Shown piece after piece: positions 23,456 through 35,585 of a stretch of 64,000 bases of DNA. Under the pieces are notes generated by a model that worked only from the letters and a program-made list of their open reading frames with translations, had not been told where the DNA came from and did not search any database. Position numbers and translations under genes: made by a program. Every line of letters begins with the position of its first letter. The stretch's first letter is position 1. Source of the stretch: Medicago truncatula (taxonomy: Eukaryota > Streptophyta > Magnoliopsida > Fabales > Fabaceae); assembly GCF_003473485.1 (NCBI RefSeq), contig NC_053044.1, forward strand, positions 55,778,091 through 55,842,090. The letters run 5' to 3'.

Positions 23456-23545
23456 GGCAGTTAACTGTCGAAGTTTTAGTAAACCGGTGGCAGTTAACTA
23501 CCGAAAGTTAACTGCCGACGAAAACTTCGGTAGTTAACTGCCGAG
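23456..23545. repeat. Left subterminal palindrome cluster
   Basis: CGGCAGTTAACTGTCG, GGCAGTTAACTACCG, AAGTTAACTGCCG and CGGTAGTTAACTGCCG follow each other within 90 bp; the matching cluster in the right TIR is at about 26974-27048. Each is a nearly perfect palindrome centred on GTTAAC. Confidence 0.85.
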
Positions 23546-23956
23546 GAAATCTGATTGCAGGCAGTAGTGAGCTCTGCATCATTCTAAAACATTTCCAAGC
23601 CTTTTTTCGGCCAGTTTTTACCTGTAATTAAACCAGAGCATTTCGAAAGGCAAACCAATTCATACAACATTGAAACTCGGACATAAACAATATAAATACA
23701 ATATCTTTTACAATTGACCATAATTAAATCAAACCGACATTTTGTTCAAATTACACAAACGTTTGAAATTTATCATAACGGTTCAAATAACAAAAAAATA
23801 TTAGCGCAAATGCAAAACTTAATTAAACCAATATTTTTATACATTAAACAAAGTAAAAAATCTCATGAAATTAAAAATAATGTCATCAAAGTACAAATAT
23901 ACAAATCAATGTCATGAAAAACTAAAAAACAAGTCCTAACAAAAAAAAAATTCCTA

Positions 23957-26190
23957 CTACTGGTCCTGGTCCTGGTCCTGGTCCTGCTGATGGTGCCTCC
24001 TCCTCGGCCTCTGGCCTCGCCTCCTGGTCAAGATTGGCGCGATCTGCTCCCTCATATGGGTCATGGCCTGAAACCACTGCTAAGGGGTCATGTTCATGAC
24101 CTCCTGGCCCAACTGTGCATCACCGCCGCTAACCATGTCGTAGGTGTCAGGCGAGCTTCTCGCCTCGTACCGCTCCCACTTGTCTGCAATGATCTGCTCT
24201 TCATTTGCAGGCCTCGGAAGATCTCCATTGAGAGGTGGCAAAATCTGAGGGTGAGACACCCTAGTCTACCATAGCATATAGCCATCAGCCATCCGCCATG
24301 TCTACTCTCCTGCCTGCTCACCCCAATCGTCCGCCTTAAGCGTGTGAGTGCGGAAGTCGACGAACGCCTGCACAATGTAAGGGAGTGGGAGCTCTACTCT
24401 GCACGTATCTATACTACCTCAAAACCCTCTCGGACAAGTGACGGTACACCCTACGGACACCGCACATTATCCAGCCAGAATACCAGAAAACCTCCTCGAA
24501 GTCCTGGATCTCTCTGTGCTCCTCGTACGGCCTCCAGCATACGTCATCTAAATACGATCAAGCAGTGACCGATACGTGATCCCCTCCCCGTGACCCTTCT
24601 GGAGCTTCCACCTTGCTCTAACCGGATAGTTTTTCATGTAGTCAGTGTTGGGATCAACACTGTAAAACCCAGAAAAATGCGCCAAAAACCATGTTTGCAC
24701 AAACCAAACAAATAACATTTATAAATTATTACGCACGGAAAATATAAAAAAATAAAAGTTAACTAAAAAATAAAGTTAACAAAAAAATAAAATATAAGTT
24801 TTCTTACAGTGAGCAGTGTCACGCTCCCCCCAAGAGCTCTGTCTCCAGGCCTACACGCATCAGCTAACTCGTCGTATAAGTAAGCGAGTGTCATCCCTCC
24901 CCATGGTCGTCAGATATACCAACTCGATGCGCTTGTTGCTTCTATCGCCAAACAACAAGCATCCGACCAAGTAGAGAAGGTAACACCGGACGCAGTAAGT
25001 CCTAACCCTCGCCAGCTCCTCAAGCTCCTCTGGATCCTCCGTACCAGCCAATAAGTTGGCCCTACCAAGGTACGTGGTATAAAAGTCCCTCAGCCTCGGG
25101 TAGCTAATGTACCCACCGTACTCCTGCCCGCAAATCTTTTCCGCCTCCTGCTGCGACACACCCAGATGCCTCATAAGTAGTGCCGCTCCCTCATGTTTCG
25201 GCATCTTCTTCCCATGACTCAACATCCGCCCCTCAATCGGTAGATGCGTGAGACATGCGACATCATCCAATGTCACAGCCATCTCCCCCATGGGCATGTG
25301 AAAGGTGCTGGTCTCAGGATGCCACCTCTCGCATAAAGTCATCAGCAGGGCATGAGGCACGGTGGAGTACCCCAAGTAATGTAACCCGCTCTGCCTAAGC
25401 GGATCCCAAAACCAATTCTCATTCTTGTTTGGGCGTCCGAGAGTGAGGATCTTAGCCCCATGATTAATTGGTTTAACCACACGGAGTTTACGAACCTGAA
25501 ATAATAAAAAAAATATATAGTTTAAACAAACACACATATGAAGAAAACAATTAAACATAAAAAATAGAATTAAAAAAAACACATAAAAGTGAATATAATA
25601 AATAAACAAACACACATTTAAAGAAAATAATTAAACATAAAGAAAAAGAATTTAAAAAAAACATATAAAAGTGGATATAAAAATTAAACAAACACACATT
25701 TAAAGAAAATAATTAAACATAAAGAAAAAGAATTTAAAAAAATTACAATTACATTATCTGAATTATACCAGAGTGGCAACGCCACATGACTGGCATAAGA
25801 GTGGAGTAAAGATAAGTCTACCGGTCCACCAGGAAAGGGAGGGTCCACAGGTAACACCTTCGGTGCAGCAGCTGCTGCAATGTCATCATCGTCTCCTACA
25901 TGCTGCTGATGTGGTATATGATCCTGGTCATACCCACCATCAGTCACATCGTGGTGTACCTGATCCTGATAATTCAGGTACTCCACCCCAGACTGGTCAA
26001 CAAGCTGTGACGGGTCAACTACCTGTGACTCCTCAGGCTGTGTAGCCTGAGAGCTCCTTGAACCATCTCCCCTCCGACCTCTACCCCTCTTTGGGATGTG
26101 GCCGCTCTGCTTCTCCCTCCGGTGGCTCTGAGTCATCGCACACCTACCACCAATCATCTTAGATGGATCAATGGGGTCCTGATCGGCCAT
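23957..26190 (-). pseudogene. Plant mobile domain (PMD, MAIN-like) gene inside the Mutator-like element, decayed
   Basis: Exon 1 (25753-26190) begins MADQDPIDPSKMIGG and is charged and disordered, with an acidic DDDDIAAAAA patch. Exon 2 starts at 25495 and holds the PMD core: RPNKNENWFWDPLRQSGLHYLGY, then WHPETSTFHMPMGEMAVTLDDVACLTHLPIEG. It continues in another frame near 24910 (MTLAYLYDELADACRPGDRAL...). A last part (24700 to 23957) has the FSGFYSVDPNTDYM and EVFWYSGWIM type motifs and ends in a repeated DQDQDQ. PMD proteins (MAIN/MAIL relatives) are known both as host silencing and genome-stability factors and as passengers of transposons. At least two frame changes and one in-frame stop in the C-terminal half make a full product unlikely. 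The exon 1-exon 2 half could still be translated to about 360 residues. Confidence 0.82.
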
Positions 26191-26973
26191 ATCTACACAT
26201 CATTCAACTTATACATTCAACCACTTTATCAAAAACACTAAACTTAAACATAACCTAAACTTTCACATTCAACCTAAACATAACCTAAACATAACCACTT
26301 TCACATTCAACCACATGACCAAAATAAACACATTGATTGAACCTAAACATTATCATACACACTATCATTCACATTCAAACGTAAATAATCAAATGCATTA
26401 TCATACACATTCAACCTAAACATAACCTAAACTAAACATAATTCAATATACACATTCAACCTAATTCAATATACACGTTTTCAATATGCATTCAACCTAA
26501 TTCAATATACACTTTTTCGAATTACAATCAAGATCATATCCATAACCTAAACTAACTAAATAATCAAGAAAATTGTCATTGACACATTTTATCAAACACT
26601 TTGTGTGCAAAGTATCAAACATACTCAAAATGTGTTCTTTTGCCACCATTCAAAACCACATTATACTCTAACATCATTCAATCATCAATTAAAGCAACTA
26701 CATTCAATTATAAACTACATGCACTCATAAAAAATTCAATTCCTACATCAACCCTAACCACATCAAAACTACCATTTTTTTTAAAAAAAAACCTACCCAA
26801 GCTAACATTATGATTACAAATGAGTCAAGATACTTACTTGTGATTAAATGGAAATGATGCACTTGATTTTGCTGAAAATTTGAAATTGAAGAAGAAGTTG
26901 GTTTGGAAAATATTTGAAGAATGAAGCAATACTCAGAAAACTGAGTTTCTGCTTCTGTTATGTTCAATTTGCA
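26191..26973. other. 5' region of the PMD gene inside the element
   Basis: A/C-rich, with many degenerate repeats of CATTCAACCTAAACATAACC between 26200 and 26530. Probably the promoter/leader of the minus-strand PMD gene. Confidence 0.55.
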
Positions 26974-27111
26974 TCGGCAGTTAACTGCCGAGGAAATCCT
27001 CGGTAGTTACTGCCGCCGGTTTACTAAAACTTCGGCAGTTAACTGTCGAAAGGTATTTTGGTAAAGTACTTGTATGGCACAGCCTTATCAAATGTATAAA
27101 CAACAATTCTC

Positions 27112-27120
27112 TAATTTAGT
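27112..27120. repeat. Target duplication of Mutator-like element, right
   Basis: TAATTTAGT, identical to 23383-23391. Confidence 0.9.
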
Positions 27121-27545
27121 TGGCACGGATAATTCATAGTATATGCTAGTTTGAACCTCTGAATAAAAAAAAACCGGTACCAGGTTTTAGAAACCGCAGG
27201 GAATTCGTTCCATTGTTTTCAAAGTCTGTGGACTGCCTGAACCCTTAAAATATTAATTAATTTGTCTTTTTATTCATTCATATCCAAAGTCCAAACATTA
27301 AGCAGGATCTTAGCCGTTATCGTATAATCAACCTTATCAACATATATACCTCGGCAGCCGAAACATACCTGAATATGACACTTTGTAATAAAAAATAGAC
27401 AAGAGATAAGAGCAAAGTACGTCACTGCACAAGCACGTATATATATTGATCTTATTACATGGTTATCTTCATACAAAGACATTGGAATTAAGAGTGTGAT
27501 TTGGTTATTGAGTTTGTTATCATAAAAAAAAGCAATTAAGCAAAA

Positions 27546-28313
27546 ATGGGCTCTCTTATGGCAGGATGGGACTCTCACACACCTGATCCTAAATCAGGTA
27601 CTTAATTAATATACTAATTAATTATTAATACAAGCTAAGTGTCTCATGCTTTGTGTTTTGTTTCACCGTTTAGTTTTTCATTGTTTCAGAATCACTTGAA
27701 AGGAATCGGTCACTCACCAAAGAAGAAATTGATGCTTTCTGGAGATCAAAGAAGGAGACCGAGGATGAACACCTTACAGCTATTTCCAATTTATCAAGGA
27801 CTATTCAGGTTTCACTTTGTGATTCACATATCTACCAACTGTTTTGTTTATGTGCTAATGATTTTTTTAAATTGATAATTCAATTCGATATTTAATTGGA
27901 CAGCCCGGCAAATACGAGGATACCGTGCCCTTGGCCCGCCGCATGAAGAAATCATTTGGCATGGATGTTGACAAAAATATGGAGCAGCTTAAAAATATGA
28001 AGAAAAATGGCTGGTAAACTATCTTAGTTGTTTGATTCGAATTTCGGTCCATCTTTTAAAAAATCAATGTTCCAATTCAACTACTTGCACACTTAGGCCG
28101 ATTGTCATGAACACTTTTAATTTGGAATATATAAACTTTATATTGAATTTGGATATGGTTGCATTGGGTGAGTGCAGGTGGACCAAGAGCAACTGGGCGT
28201 TTCTTAATGAACCTCCAGTGATGGAAGCTCCTACCAGCAAGTATGCATCGCAGTATCACGTAGCCAACTTGGGATCATCAAAATTAAACACAGGACATGG
28301 AATTAGTGCTTGA
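27546..28313 (+). CDS. Unrecognised 138-aa four-exon protein
   Basis: Exons 27546-27597, 27690-27808, 27904-28013 and 28178-28313 keep frame through GT-AG borders and give 138 aa. I do not recognise the family, although the exon structure and codon pattern look like a real conserved gene. Seen in it: a short N-terminus (MGSLMAGWDSHTPDP), a Glu/Lys-rich helix region (LTKEEIDAFWRSKKETEDEHL), a basic segment (LARRMKKSFGMDVD, then MKKNGWWTKSNWAFLNEPPV) and a Ser/Thr-rich tail. There is no signal peptide or membrane segment, so it is probably cytosolic or nuclear. Two in-frame starts exist (27546, 27558); the first is taken. It begins only 430 bp after the Mutator-like element, which may have altered its promoter. 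Confidence 0.68.
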
Positions 28314-30010
28314 TCTGAATGATCTATCTAAATCTAATTCCACCCTTTACATAAATGTAACATATCCATGAATGTAATTTCTTTTTTGTTTTGTTTTCAG
28401 GTGACCCGAATGTAATTGTTGGTTGGTATATGGGCGCTAATTTTATTTTGCCACTTATAATTCTGCATTGAATAATGTTAATTTATCCATAAGGTTTTGG
28501 TATTTATTTTTCTATATTTACTCAACACATATAAGGGAAATGTCTGTACCAAAAAAATAATAATAAGGAGAACGGATTCTAAGATGTATTGTAAATATAG
28601 GAAATTCAGTATTAAATTTAATTAACATAACAAAAATTGTTTTTTCCTTTTCCTAAACAAAGGATCGTGTTTTCTGGATTTTTCTAGTCATGTGCTACGG
28701 TTTGGGCTTTTGTCTGCTGCTTTGTTGTGAGTTGTTTTTGTTCATAGCTTCGACCACTTTGCTTTGTTGTGAGTTATTATTGTTCATAGCTTTCACCACT
28801 TCGCAGTTGAGGATAACCAGATCTTTTGCTCAAGCTTTAGCCAATTCGGGCAACATTTCTACGTCGCAGCTGCCTAAAACCTTGTTTTAAAGGTGAGCAA
28901 ATCTCCTTCAAAAAATTTGAAGATGAATATTTGGCAGATGTCCTAGACTGTCAAAATATCCTTCACGGAAGGTTCACTCTCCCAAAGGGTTCCACCTATA
29001 CTATACTTAAAAGAAATAATCTTAAGTTTTGGAAAACTAATGGCCCACAATTTCGTAGAAGTTATTTTGAATTTTTTTTCAACCTTGTATGATCTCATCT
29101 AAGTGCAGTTTAATTTATTAATTTTTGGAATCTCTCACGAGCTTCCTTCGAAATCTTTGTTAGGCATGTTGACTTCAATCCTCACATGTAGTATACCTTT
29201 TTGATGATTTTGACTGTATTTAATTATTTTTATTAAATTATTGTTGAAATATAATGATGAAGGATTATTGTTGGGACTCATTTATAACTTTTTGTTAGAT
29301 GTGCTGGATTAGAGTGATTGAATGTTTATTAGATATTGTTATTAAAAAATTATAAATAAATGATGTATGCACGTGATACTCATTTAAATACTAAAAATTT
29401 GTATATTGTGGATGCTATGAGGACATTAGTTAAATAATTTATTAATAGAAAATTTGTCTTAAAAATTGTGAGTTTTTACATTTGTCTTAACAATAATAAT
29501 ACACCACTTTTTAATGAAAAATTATCAATTTTTATAATTTAATCAATGCTCCAAGGATACTCATTAACATTCTCCTTTAAAGAAAACAATTAATCGTCTT
29601 ATCACTTTGAAAAAATTAAATAAATTTAACTAATCATTTTGTTCAAAATTATAAAATATTTTACAACAGAGAATCCAAGTTATAAGTTTACCCTCTATAA
29701 CTTTTTTTTTTCATTTATATTAATTTATATTTTTCATATCATTAATAAAAAATATAAATTAATCATATTTTATAGTACTTTCCTTAAAAGATAAACAAAA
29801 TTTTTTTATATGTGAACATAGTTTTTCTTATAAGACTTTCTAACTATTAAAAGAAAATAGTTTGCCAAAAAATATCCTAGGAGAGAGAAATTTCTAAACT
29901 GTCCAGGTACGTTTTTTATTGGGCATAAAACTGTCTAGGTACGTTGAACTAACAAATAAAGTTCCTTATAAATCTTCTTAAAATAGATCAAACAATTTAA
30001 GTTTAATTCG
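28314..30010. other. Intergenic, gene-poor
   Basis: 3' UTR of the preceding gene, then AT-rich DNA. A near-direct repeat of GTTGTGAGTT-GTTCATAGCTT occurs at 28724-28795. At 29897-29945 a GTCYAGGTACGTT motif is duplicated around a 14-bp insert. Confidence 0.4.
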
Positions 30011-30830
30011 GAGTAAATAGGCAATTACCTCTATAAAATTGTAAGTTTCGTCGATTATTTTCTGAAATTAACGAAACTTCAATTACCTCTTGAAATTGTA
30101 TAACGTTAATCAATTTGTCAAATTTTTCTGTTAGTGAACATGACGTTTTGCAAATACCCCTATGAAGTTTTGCACTTATGTGCAAAATGCCCCCCGAACT
30201 TAAAAATTTATATTTTTTTATGTGTAATGAGAATTATTGATGTTCTTTTTTATTTATTTATTTGGGGGAAAATGGGATAGAAAGGTAACATAGTGATTTC
30301 CTTGACTATTGATCTATTAAATTTAATCTCGAGAAGTGAATGAATGATACCATCTAAATAATAGGAACTAATTTGAGGTTTAGTCTTTTCTTTTTCACAT
30401 TGCATGTCATATTACAGGAAAATGTATAGACCTTAAATCCTAGACTATGTGAACTATTTGAGAAATGGAAATCTTTTATATTATTGTATGATGTGTGAGT
30501 TATCCATCAAGCCTTTATATTATTCTTGTATATATATATGCATGCAGCTTTTCCAAACTTCAAAATTAATAGATAGCTTTAATATTTAGCTGTTAATTGT
30601 TTGCCTTTAAGAAAAAAATAATATATATTTTATGTTCGGGGACATTTTGCACATAAGTGCAAAACTTCAGGGGGGTATTTGCAAAACGTCATGTTCACTA
30701 ACAGAAAAATTTGACGGAGGAGGTAAATTGATTAACATTGTGAAATTTCAGGGGAGTAATTGAAGTTTTGTTAATTTCAAGGAATAATTGACGAAACTTA
30801 CAATTTCAGGAGGTTATTGCCTATTTACTC
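30011..30830. mobile_element. Mutator-like TIR element, 820 bp
   Basis: Inverted arms of about 190 bp with ends GAGTAAATAGGCAAT. Flanks GTTTAATTCG (30001-30010) and GTTTAATTTG (30831-30840) form a 10-bp target duplication with one difference. Non-coding centre. Confidence 0.85.
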
Positions 30831-31122
30831 GTTTAATTTGTTGAAAAAAGAATGTCGATGATAAGGGAATTGGTGGAACCAACTTGTTAATAATTAAAAA
30901 TCGTTTTTTCAAAAATGTGATTATTTTCAACGAAGCAATTGAGCTTAATAGTCAATGAGTTTCACAAATACAAATCATTTGGGTCATCGAGTTCGATTTC
31001 TAAGTCGATCAATTTTTGGTTAAATTATCCTGATTTCATGATCAAACTCTTTGATTACTAGATCTCCTTTTATCTAAGAATAAGAGCATTAATATATAAA
31101 AAAAATGTAATTATTTCTTTTT

Positions 31123-32080
31123 GGGTTAACAGAGTTTTACCCACTGTAATATAGTGTACTTTTGATTTTTCTACTGTATTTTTTTTTTTTTAGATTTCAT
31201 CCTTGTAAAATAAAGATTCTTCATAATTGCTCCCTGTGATTTAACAAAATCTATGATGTGGCACTGACGTGACATTTTTTGTTTATTTTTCAATTTGTTT
31301 TTAATGCCATGTATAAAAAATAATTTACATGTCATTTATTATTAAAAAAATAAAAAATATTTTTTTTTAAAAAAACGAAAAATCTTTTTTAATTAATTTT
31401 TAAAAAGCTAAAATTATTTTAAAACTCAGAAAAAAATAAATTCTAATTTTTTTTCAAAAATTTTAAAAATCGAAAAAAAATCATATTTATTTTGAAAATG
31501 AAGTTCCAGATTTTTTAAAAAAATCTTCCTAATTTCAGAAAAACAAATGAATTTTTTAATTTTTTTGATTTCAAAAAAATCCAACTTAAATTAAAATTAT
31601 AACATTCGAAAAAAAAAATTTGAGTTTTTTTTTCTAATTATTTAATTTCGAAAAAGAATTTATAAAAATTCTGGAATAAATATTTTGAAATATAAAATAA
31701 AATAATTTTTTTTTATTATTAAAATAAATTTAAAAAATCTGAATTTTTTTCTGATTTAAAAAAAAATTCTGGAACTTAATTTTTTTTTTAAAATCTGAAT
31801 TTTTTTTCTGATTTTTTAAAAATAATATGAATTTTTTTCTTCCTGATTTTTAAATTTTATTTGTTTATTATAAATAATGACGTGGAAAATGTATTACGTG
31901 GAATCCAAAAAGAATTGAAAAAAAATGTCACGTTAGTGATACATCAAAGATTTTGCTGAGTCACAGGGCATAAGGGGCAATCTTGAAGAATCTTTATTTT
32001 ATAAGGATGACATCTAAAAAAAAATTTATAGGGGAAAACCAGAAGTGCTCTATATTACAGGGGGTAAAGCCCTATTAACC
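31123..32080. mobile_element. Mutator-like TIR element with very AT-rich core, 958 bp
   Basis: Arms of about 150 bp (GGGTTAACAGAGTTTTACCC; right end CTATTAACC) and an exact 10-bp duplication ATTTCTTTTT (31113-31122, 32081-32090). The centre (31310-31870) consists almost only of A and T runs with recurring TTTTTCTGATTTTTAAAAA-like units. Confidence 0.85.
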
Positions 32081-32090
32081 ATTTCTTTTT

Positions 32091-33902
32091 TAACAAAAAA
32101 ATTCATAAAAAGGTGGAAACAATCTCTTTATTTATTTATGTAATTATCAAAGTTGCTAATTTTAAAATAGTTAAAGAAGGTCCAAATAGGATAGAAAAAT
32201 CCATAAATAAATAAAGAGATTAGACAGAATGTCCAGATACATTGAACGTGCCAATCATTTTACTTATAACGTTCTAGAATGTTTCTAATACATAAATAAT
32301 GTTCAACCTATGAGAATCGAATCTAGTAAATATAAATATTAGTATACATTTAGAATAGAGGATGAAGATGACAAAATTCTCTAATAGTGTGTTTGTATTT
32401 TGTAAATATATAAAAAAAAAATTAAAAAAAAACTCAGATGCAATTTTTCTGACATAATATCAAAAAACACTTAAGAAAACACACCTATATCTAGTTCTAA
32501 AAATAAATAAAGAAAATGTTAAACATAAATTTTGACTAGAGGCTGAAGCTATCTAGAGCCTTGTATTGTATCGGAGAAAATATTATGAAAATTCCTTTTT
32601 AAATATTATCCAAAATGTTTTAAGGCCAAAACAAGCTGTAGGTAAGGGTCGAACCATCAAAGAAAGCACTTCACACCAACCCCACGTTCACGTTAGTCAG
32701 TCACGATGGAGACAAGAGGAGTGCTAAAGTTAAGCCACCAACTCCTTTGCTTTGAAATCAAGATTCCATATGATTATTAGGTATTAATAACCATTGTAAT
32801 TAGGACGCATCATCATTATGTATGTACCACTTTATCACTTATCTATGTCCAGTCTAACCCAAACAGATAAATGACTATGACCTGGTTCTCTAGGGTCAAA
32901 ATTTCTTGAATTCGCATATTATGATAGGAAAATGTTAACCGGTGTTCTTAGGATATTGGTTAAGGAATTAAATGTAGAAAGTATTACATTAGAATTTGTG
33001 TTGTCAACTTCTAAAAAGTATAAAAGTTGATATTTTCATTTTAAAGTTTTCTTTTTAGTTCCTTAACCAATGAAACATTGGTTAACATGACCTTTAAGAT
33101 TGGACGATCATTGTTATTCCAAATACATGAATGTCAAATCAATTAATACATGAAATCTCGATTAATCATGTGTAATCTCCTTTAATATAAGGATAATGGT
33201 ACATCAAGCGAACCAAATTATCATGATGGCATTGCTAATGAATGCCATTGGCTGTACAGAAGTGCAAGTAGGTTTTATTCCATACAGGGCCGGACTCTAG
33301 AGAGTGCAAGCAGCTCTACAGAACCGGATCTCCAAAATTTGGGGGCCCAATTTTTTTTTATTATAATGCAGGTTGAAGTAATTTGTGTTGATCCTCCCAT
33401 GAAGATATACTATAGCGGTAGCAATTTGTGTTGATCCTCCTATAGCTCTTGGGTTCAACTCCCACCCACCCAAGATTAATGTTTTTTTCTTTTAATTCTT
33501 TTTGTTTTTTTGTTTTAATTATTTTATTAACAAACACATTAGAACCTTTTGTTTTTTGTTCTTTTCATTTATTCATGTTAATTTTTTTTGCCCAAATTTA
33601 TAGTATAAAATAACAAAGCTCTAACAACAAAATTATAATTATTTTCGTAAAAATAAAACAAAACAAACGGTATAAACATCAGACCATAAATTTCATCGGA
33701 ACGGTCCTAATTCCTTAAAACATGAGATTAATAATGTTAGCAAATTTGTTAAACACACTTCGTGAACAATTCGCTACATGTAGCTTTAATTACTTGATAT
33801 AGCACTACTCTTAATATAATTCATGTGACTTCTTCAAAAAGAATATGTTATATCCATCCGTAACAAAATATAAAGAAAAATGGGTATACACTACTTTCTT
33901 TG
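32091..33902. other. Intergenic with repeat fragments
   Basis: No gene. About 32927-33092 is a MITE-like unit (AATGTTAACCGGTGTTC / GGTTAACATGACC ends). About 33285-33350 (GGGCCGGACTCTAG..., GGGGGCCC) and 33440-33475 (GGGTTCAACTCCCACC) are fragments of other repeats, the latter SINE-like. Confidence 0.45.
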
Positions 33903-34656
33903 GGTGCCATTTAGAATGGAAAAGGGAAAGAGTTTCCCACCATGGAAAAGTAAATTTTAACCATTAGATTAAATAGAGAACACATCTTTAACATAGTCTT
34001 TTAACACCATATCTAACCACCCATCCTTTACAATCCATCTTCCTCCTTGCACCCACGTGTTATTGGCCCTTCTCTCTCCTTCCCAATCAACAGATCTAAC
34101 ATACATTGGAAACAAAAATTCACCATTCTAAGATTGGAGCATGGTTTCAACATCGAAAAAACCAAACTTAACCACAGATGCTAGCTGATAAAATGGAAGG
34201 CAGGGAGATAAAATGTATATAATTTATTGTAAAAGCAATCAATCCATTTTGGTTTATTTGAAAATATTTTTCCAGATTCAATTCATGTGTTATTTTAATC
34301 CATTTTGATTTATTTTGTTAATCTGGAAATTTGATTCACGAACAATGATGTCAATTTGTTACTCCACGCTATTGAACATAATTCAATTTTGAGGTAGTTG
34401 TTATTTTTGTTTGCATAGAATATTGAGTGGTGTTTGTTCCAACAAAATGTGTATTTTGAGTTACTGTCTGCGGTGGTGGAGGTAACATCAGAGTTGGATA
34501 TGGTGGATGCAAGAAGAAATATGTGTTATAGATAGTGGGTAGTTGGATATAGTGTTGGGAGACTATCATAAAAATGTATTCTCTATTTAATCTAATGGTC
34601 AAAATTTACTTTCCCATGATGGGAAACTCTTTCCCTTTTCCATGCTAAATGCCACC
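33903..34656. mobile_element. Mutator-like TIR element, 754 bp
   Basis: Arms of about 80 bp (GGTGCCATTTAGAATGG / CCATGCTAAATGCCACC) and an exact 9-bp duplication CTTTCTTTG (33894-33902, 34657-34665). No coding frame. Confidence 0.88.
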
Positions 34657-35121
34657 CTTTCTTTGACTTCCTAAGAAATATTATTTTTTTTAACCTATTT
34701 TTACTTACAATTCAATGAGGAGATAGTATGTTTTAAAAAATATCTCTCACACACACAAATATATATATATATATATATATATCAATTGAGTATATACTTT
34801 TTTTTATGTAAAAAGTATATGATACTATGATAGTTATTTCTAAAAAGCAATTGTAAAGTGACAATGTGTGGTTTTCTGAAAATTTCTCACCGAATGAACT
34901 GCAAAACTAATTTACATCGATAGTGCACCATCATTAAGCTCAAGAAAACACACTCGAAACAATGAAAGCAATGTCTTTGTCATTGTTAAATATGTTGAAT
35001 GCATTTAAAAAAAATTATAGAAAATGGTAGGATAAATTATATATTTCTCAGTCTTATCACAGCTGTTTAGCAATGACTAATCAATTGGGGTACATAAGAC
35101 GAGTTCTCTCCTTTCAACCGA

Positions 35122-35210
35122 TTTTTTTTCATATACACAAATAGAAATCAAACTCTGACCACATACTTAAGGGTCCAAGTCCCTTACCACCTGGACCAAT
35201 TCATCGTTGG
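35122..35210 (-). mobile_element. AU-like SINE, fragment
   Basis: On the minus strand: tRNA-related body (GAATTGGTCCAGGTGGTAAG, later GTGGTCAGAGTTTGATT) then TTCTATTTGTGTATATG and an A8 tail, the layout of plant AU SINEs. No clear target duplication. Confidence 0.55.
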
Positions 35211-35236
35211 TTTCTCTCGTATATTTATTAATATTT

Positions 35237-35284
35237 AAAGTGAAAATAAAAATGCCTCTTCAAAAAAAAAAGTGAAAATAAAAA
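35237..35284 (+). repeat. Micro-insertion flanked by 16-bp direct repeats
   Basis: AAAGTGAAAATAAAAA at 35237-35252 and 35269-35284 around TGCCTCTTC plus an A-run. Confidence 0.7.
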
Positions 35285-35585
35285 AAAAGTTTGTAATGCA
35301 TTTTTATCTAAATAAGTACTCTAATGTAACAATGAGTAAATATTTGTTAAAGAAGAATGAAGTTTTTTTAAACAAAGAAAAATGATGTATTTAGTCATAA
35401 AACAGGAGTAAGTACATCGGCTCTTTTCAAGGGACATAAGTTAAATAAGGGTATATTTGTAATTCAAATCGGGTAATTTTGCCTATAATTAGAGATCTGG
35501 TAAGACAAGGGAAAACAAAAAAAAACTCGAAAGCAGTTTGGAAAGGATCGAAAGTAATTAAGGAGCAGGTAACACATCCATATCC

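Larger units (their letters stand above)
23392..27111. mobile_element. Complete Mutator-like element (3720 bp) carrying a PMD gene
   Basis: Both ends are long terminal inverted repeats (about 140-160 bp): GAGAATTGCTGTTTGC at the left, GAGAATTGTTGTTTAT reading inwards from the right. The exact 9-bp target duplication TAATTTAGT is diagnostic of Mutator-type insertion. Inside each TIR lie several copies of a palindrome, CGGCAGTTAACTGCCG and close variants. The interior codes a plant-mobile-domain protein on the minus strand and no MURA-type transposase or ULP protease that I can find, so the element is probably moved in trans. The perfect target duplication suggests a fairly young insertion, though the TIRs have diverged from each other. 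Confidence 0.9.
34657..35585. other. Intergenic, upstream of PCBER copy 1
   Basis: (AT)n microsatellite at about 34757-34783, a SINE at 35122-35210 and a micro-insertion at 35237-35284. A TATAATTA near 35485 is a possible TATA box of the PCBER gene. Confidence 0.5.

Noticed and set aside
23456-23545. CRISPR-like repeats
   Set aside because: The palindromes are irregularly spaced, sit inside transposon ends and the genome is a plant's.
24094-24375. Separate minus-strand gene of 93 residues
   Set aside because: It is an out-of-frame part of the decayed PMD gene's 3' section.
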